From Epiperipatus broadwayi (Eukaryota > Onychophora > Udeonychophora > Euonychophora > Peripatidae), in assembly GCA_028023455.1 (NCBI GenBank), contig JAQFVV010012422.1, positions 9,210,337-9,274,336 on the forward strand: a stretch of DNA of 64,000 nucleotides. Direction: 5' to 3'. Position numbers and translations under genes: made by a program. The notes beneath the pieces are model-generated. The model was not told the origin of the DNA, made no database searches, and worked only from the letters and a program-made list of their open reading frames with translations. Shown in pieces: positions 61,349-64,000 of the stretch; the stretch's first letter is position 1, and each line of letters begins with the position of its first letter.

Positions 61349-61509
61349 AAGCAAAACTCTCCATACAATATTGCCACCCTGTGCCAACCAGAGTAATCAA
61401 TGAATGCCAGAAGGCTTGTGCATAAAATCCCTATCTAATGCTTACTCATCCAATATCCCCAGACTAGTTTCTGGCTTGTGGCCATCGTCAGTGAGGAGCT
61501 TTGGATCTG
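61349..61509 (+). mobile_element. fold-back element family A, copy 5 (one arm only) with target duplication
   Basis: It runs from AAGCAAAACTCTCCATACAA through GAATGCCAGAAGGCTTGTGC and CCCCAGACTAGTTTCTGGCT to GAGCTTTGGATCTG. AGAAATAACA occurs on the left at 61339-61348 and on the right at 61510-61519, a 9-10-bp direct duplication exactly at both edges. So this one-arm form appears to have inserted as such. Confidence 0.8.
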
Positions 61510-62254
61510 AGAAATAACATTAAGTTTGACTTATATTCAGCTTTAAAAAATTGAATATACTATGAGAATGTGTGATATACATTTGTAATATTTTGGCATT
61601 CTTTTCACAATTGCACTCAAGTGTTAGCATAGATGATGTTGAATGTTTATAAATGATTAAATACCTTTTAATGCAAGTGCTTTTGTATTATAAATCATTC
61701 TTATTATATATATATATATATATACATATTTTGACTTTAGTCAACAATTTTTCCACATTGTTTGATATGTTGTAAGCTCCATAGATTAGCCACCTTAGAG
61801 GTTTATTCTCTGTTCTATATTTCAATTGCTGTTTTTTTTTTTTGCTATTAATAAGATCTTTGATCTTTTTCAAAATATTTAAAAATTTAGATTTTTGATA
61901 TAACTTTATTTTCAATTACATTTTTTTTTTGCTATATAGAAAACATTTTTCCCCTTAATATTTTCTATAAATACAATTATTTTGTGGTTTTGTGTCTACA
62001 TCTAATACTTATTTTTCGTTTATATTTAACATTATGCTTATCTTTTATTTTAATATGATAATTTCATATTTTTATTTAATTAAATTATTTATTCCATATT
62101 TATCAAAATCTGTTATTTATGATATACATATATATGTCATAATTCACTATATTTATGTATAAAAATGAATGTGATCATAAATATGCAGGATACTCACATT
62201 CGAACGTATTTGGTTAATGATGCTAATATTTCTTATTTTTATATATATTTTTAG
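61510..62254. other. intron DNA, no feature seen
   Basis: AT-rich, with short T runs and a small (TA)n at about 61704-61724. Confidence 0.4.
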
Positions 62255-62459
62255 TTTTTCTACACAATTGCAGATATTTCAATAGGAGGACTGTGCTTTT
62301 GTAATAATTATTCTGAATCTTGTCATTTTACTAAAAAAAAAGATTTGGTCTGTAATTGCACTGGCAACACTTGTGGACAACATTGTGAAGAGTGTTGTCC
62401 TCTTTACAATCAGTATCTATGGAAAGCATCTAATCATGCTAAAAGTCAAAAGTGTGAAG
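62255..62459 (+). CDS. laminin alpha-like subunit, LamNT end and first LE (EGF-like) repeat
   Basis: This exon has 68 codons plus one base (donor GAAG|GTAAAG, phase 1), with acceptor TATATTTTTAG. It reads FFYTIADISIGGLCFCNNYS, then ESCHF, LVCNCTGNTCGQHCEECCPL and YNQYLWKAS to KCE. The FYxIxDISIGGxCxC start is the textbook LamNT-to-LE junction. The Cys spacing C-x-C, then C-x-C-x4-TCGxxCxxCCPxxxxxxW is that of LE1 of laminin alpha chains. The usual C-H-G-H-A is C-N-N-Y-S here. The repeat is unfinished, so further exons lie to the right. The open frame past 62459 is intron read-through. Confidence 0.92.
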
Positions 62460-64000
62460 GTAAAGTCTTTTTTTTTTTACTTAATTTTTACTTACATATA
62501 TTTATGCATGTAAATTTTAAAGAATATAATAATGTAATAGCATTCAATACACTTTTTGGTATTCACTTTTTATAATGAAGTAAATTTTATTTATTCCTTG
62601 GTATATATGAATAACTAGAAGAATTAATGAATAATATACAAGACTGCTAATCACTTAAAACTATCAGGAAATGTTATTAAGGAATAAATAAAATGTACTG
62701 CATTGTAAAAAGTGAATAAAGAAAAGTGTATTAAATGCTATAATACATAAAGGAAACAGGAAAAAATAAAAAAGAGAAGAAAGTTATGACATTATACATA
62801 TATTGAGACTTTTGAATATGTGTTTATGACATAAACAAACAGCTTGCTTCAGGACAAAGGCTTTTATAGACAAACATTGAAGAAAAAATATTATTTACAA
62901 AGTTTGCCAACTTTGGATAATGATCATTTGGGTGTTAATTATACTTGTTTTATCCCTAGCAAATGTCTACTTAATGACCAATATTAGAACATTGCCAGTT
63001 GTTTATGAGCTAAGTAGCTAAGATTGGAAAAAAAATAATCAAGATTTACCTGCTGGATGGATTTTTTTTTATCATTTAGAAAAATTATAAATAAAATTAA
63101 ACAGTTACTACAATAAATTTAAGTAATAGTTCAAAATTTATATATTCAAAAATAAAGTACATATAGTTTTATTTTTGAAAGTATTAAAAAAAAGTGGTCA
63201 AATGAGAAGACGGTTTAAAAAAAAGAAAAAGAAATAATGTTTATTTATTTATTATTATTAAGAAGAGTTATTAAATTAGTACTGATTATACAGTACATGT
63301 TCTAAATTATAATTCTGTTCTGTTAATCTTGAACAGTGGATTGGTTAATTTTTTTTAAATGTTATATTTGAAGAAAGTAGATCAGTAATAATAAAATAAT
63401 TATAAGTAGTGGAGAGAAAATAAAATTGGGAAGTATAATTAATTATAAAATAAAAAAAAATAAGGATTTAAAAAATAATGTTTGATTAAAATATTTTGTT
63501 CAAGGACTGTATTATGATAGAAGAGATAAACTGAGTTAGTCTTCAAACCTAGCTATTGCTAAAATAGAAGAATAATTTAGTCCAAAAGTTAAATTTATAT
63601 TCAAGTTGTATAATAGCATTATGTAGGTGTGCAAAGAAAACTTTTGGATTTTAATATACAAAATATTAATCACAGTTCATTGAGAAATGATCTTTTAAAA
63701 GTAGCGAGTTTGAAACTAACACTGATCTAGATAAATGCATCATATTAAATTGATGTATGGGATTATTTTTAACTAAGTTATGTTGGAACTGAGTAATTTT
63801 TTTTGACTAATAATGAAAATCTCAATAAAGAATGAATGATAAATAACTATGAAATAAGAATCAAGAAAAAAATATATACATCCAAGAGTAATATTTATCT
63901 ATAAAGAAAAGATATATAATATCAATAACATTATCTTTGTTATATATTCCAAAAATATTTCTTTTCACTTCACTTTGGAACCATCTATTATAAGTTTAAA
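62460..64000. other. start of next laminin intron, no further exon seen
   Basis: AT-rich to the end of the window. No exon with Cys-rich LE content was found. Confidence 0.5.

Noticed and set aside
62460-62575. Extension of the LE exon frame past the donor
   Set aside because: The sequence turns T-rich and hydrophobic right after GAAG|GTAAAG; it is intron read-through.

Overview
The window is AT-rich (roughly three quarters A+T by eye, not computed) nuclear DNA of an animal, almost certainly an invertebrate. It carries GT-AG introns of up to about 20 kb, a basement-membrane gene, tRNA-derived SINEs, RTE-type LINEs and many fold-back elements. No operons, Shine-Dalgarno sites, rRNA genes or CRISPR arrays are visible. 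I cannot name the species. The only host gene I can support is an extracellular laminin subunit, and laminins are metazoan.

Host gene. Five coding exons on the + strand (17198-17338, 37586-37822, 42496-42555, 42845-42940, 62255-62459) join in phase into the middle and end of a laminin N-terminal (LamNT) domain, followed by the first laminin EGF-like (LE) repeat. The order and spacing of motifs fit laminin alpha chains best, closest in feel to the alpha-3/alpha-5 group. The exons encoding the signal peptide and the start of LamNT were not found; the rest of the protein lies past 64000. The introns are about 20.2, 4.7, 0.29 and 19.3 kb, and nearly everything else in the window is transposon debris within or upstream of this gene.

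Layout. 1-4090: remains that look like a Ty3/gypsy-type LTR retroelement (tRNA-Lys-like sequence placed as a primer-binding site, a frameshifted coiled-coil Gag-like ORF, a 96-bp direct repeat, a purine tract, a promoter-like block). 8800-12256: an old RTE LINE copy broken by fold-back elements. 13560-14270: another decayed reverse transcriptase. 14540-18470: a cluster of hairpin elements and two SINEs around laminin exon 1. 20.9-22.3 kb: degenerate minisatellite-like DNA. 23.9-25.7 kb: a GC-richer repeat of unknown class. 25765-26163: a 5'-truncated RTE tail. 27.3-28.0 kb: two hairpin elements. 34.3 kb: long TA microsatellite. 35.8-36.6 kb: the C-terminal end of a LINE reverse transcriptase. 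38.0 kb: a perfect fold-back element. 43.5-44.5 and 49.5-50.6 kb: two pieces of one reverse-transcriptase family. 47.95-49.36 kb: a 1.4-kb palindrome. 51.0-52.0 kb: an LTR-like block. 53.1-53.6 kb: the largest copy of a fold-back family seen five times. 54995-58335: a nearly complete, young RTE LINE on the minus strand, with endonuclease and reverse-transcriptase regions separated by one frameshift.

How it fits together. The functional content is one long gene for an extracellular matrix protein. The LINEs (RTE) could supply the enzymes that move the SINEs, and the hairpin elements look like non-autonomous DNA transposons whose transposase source is not in the window.
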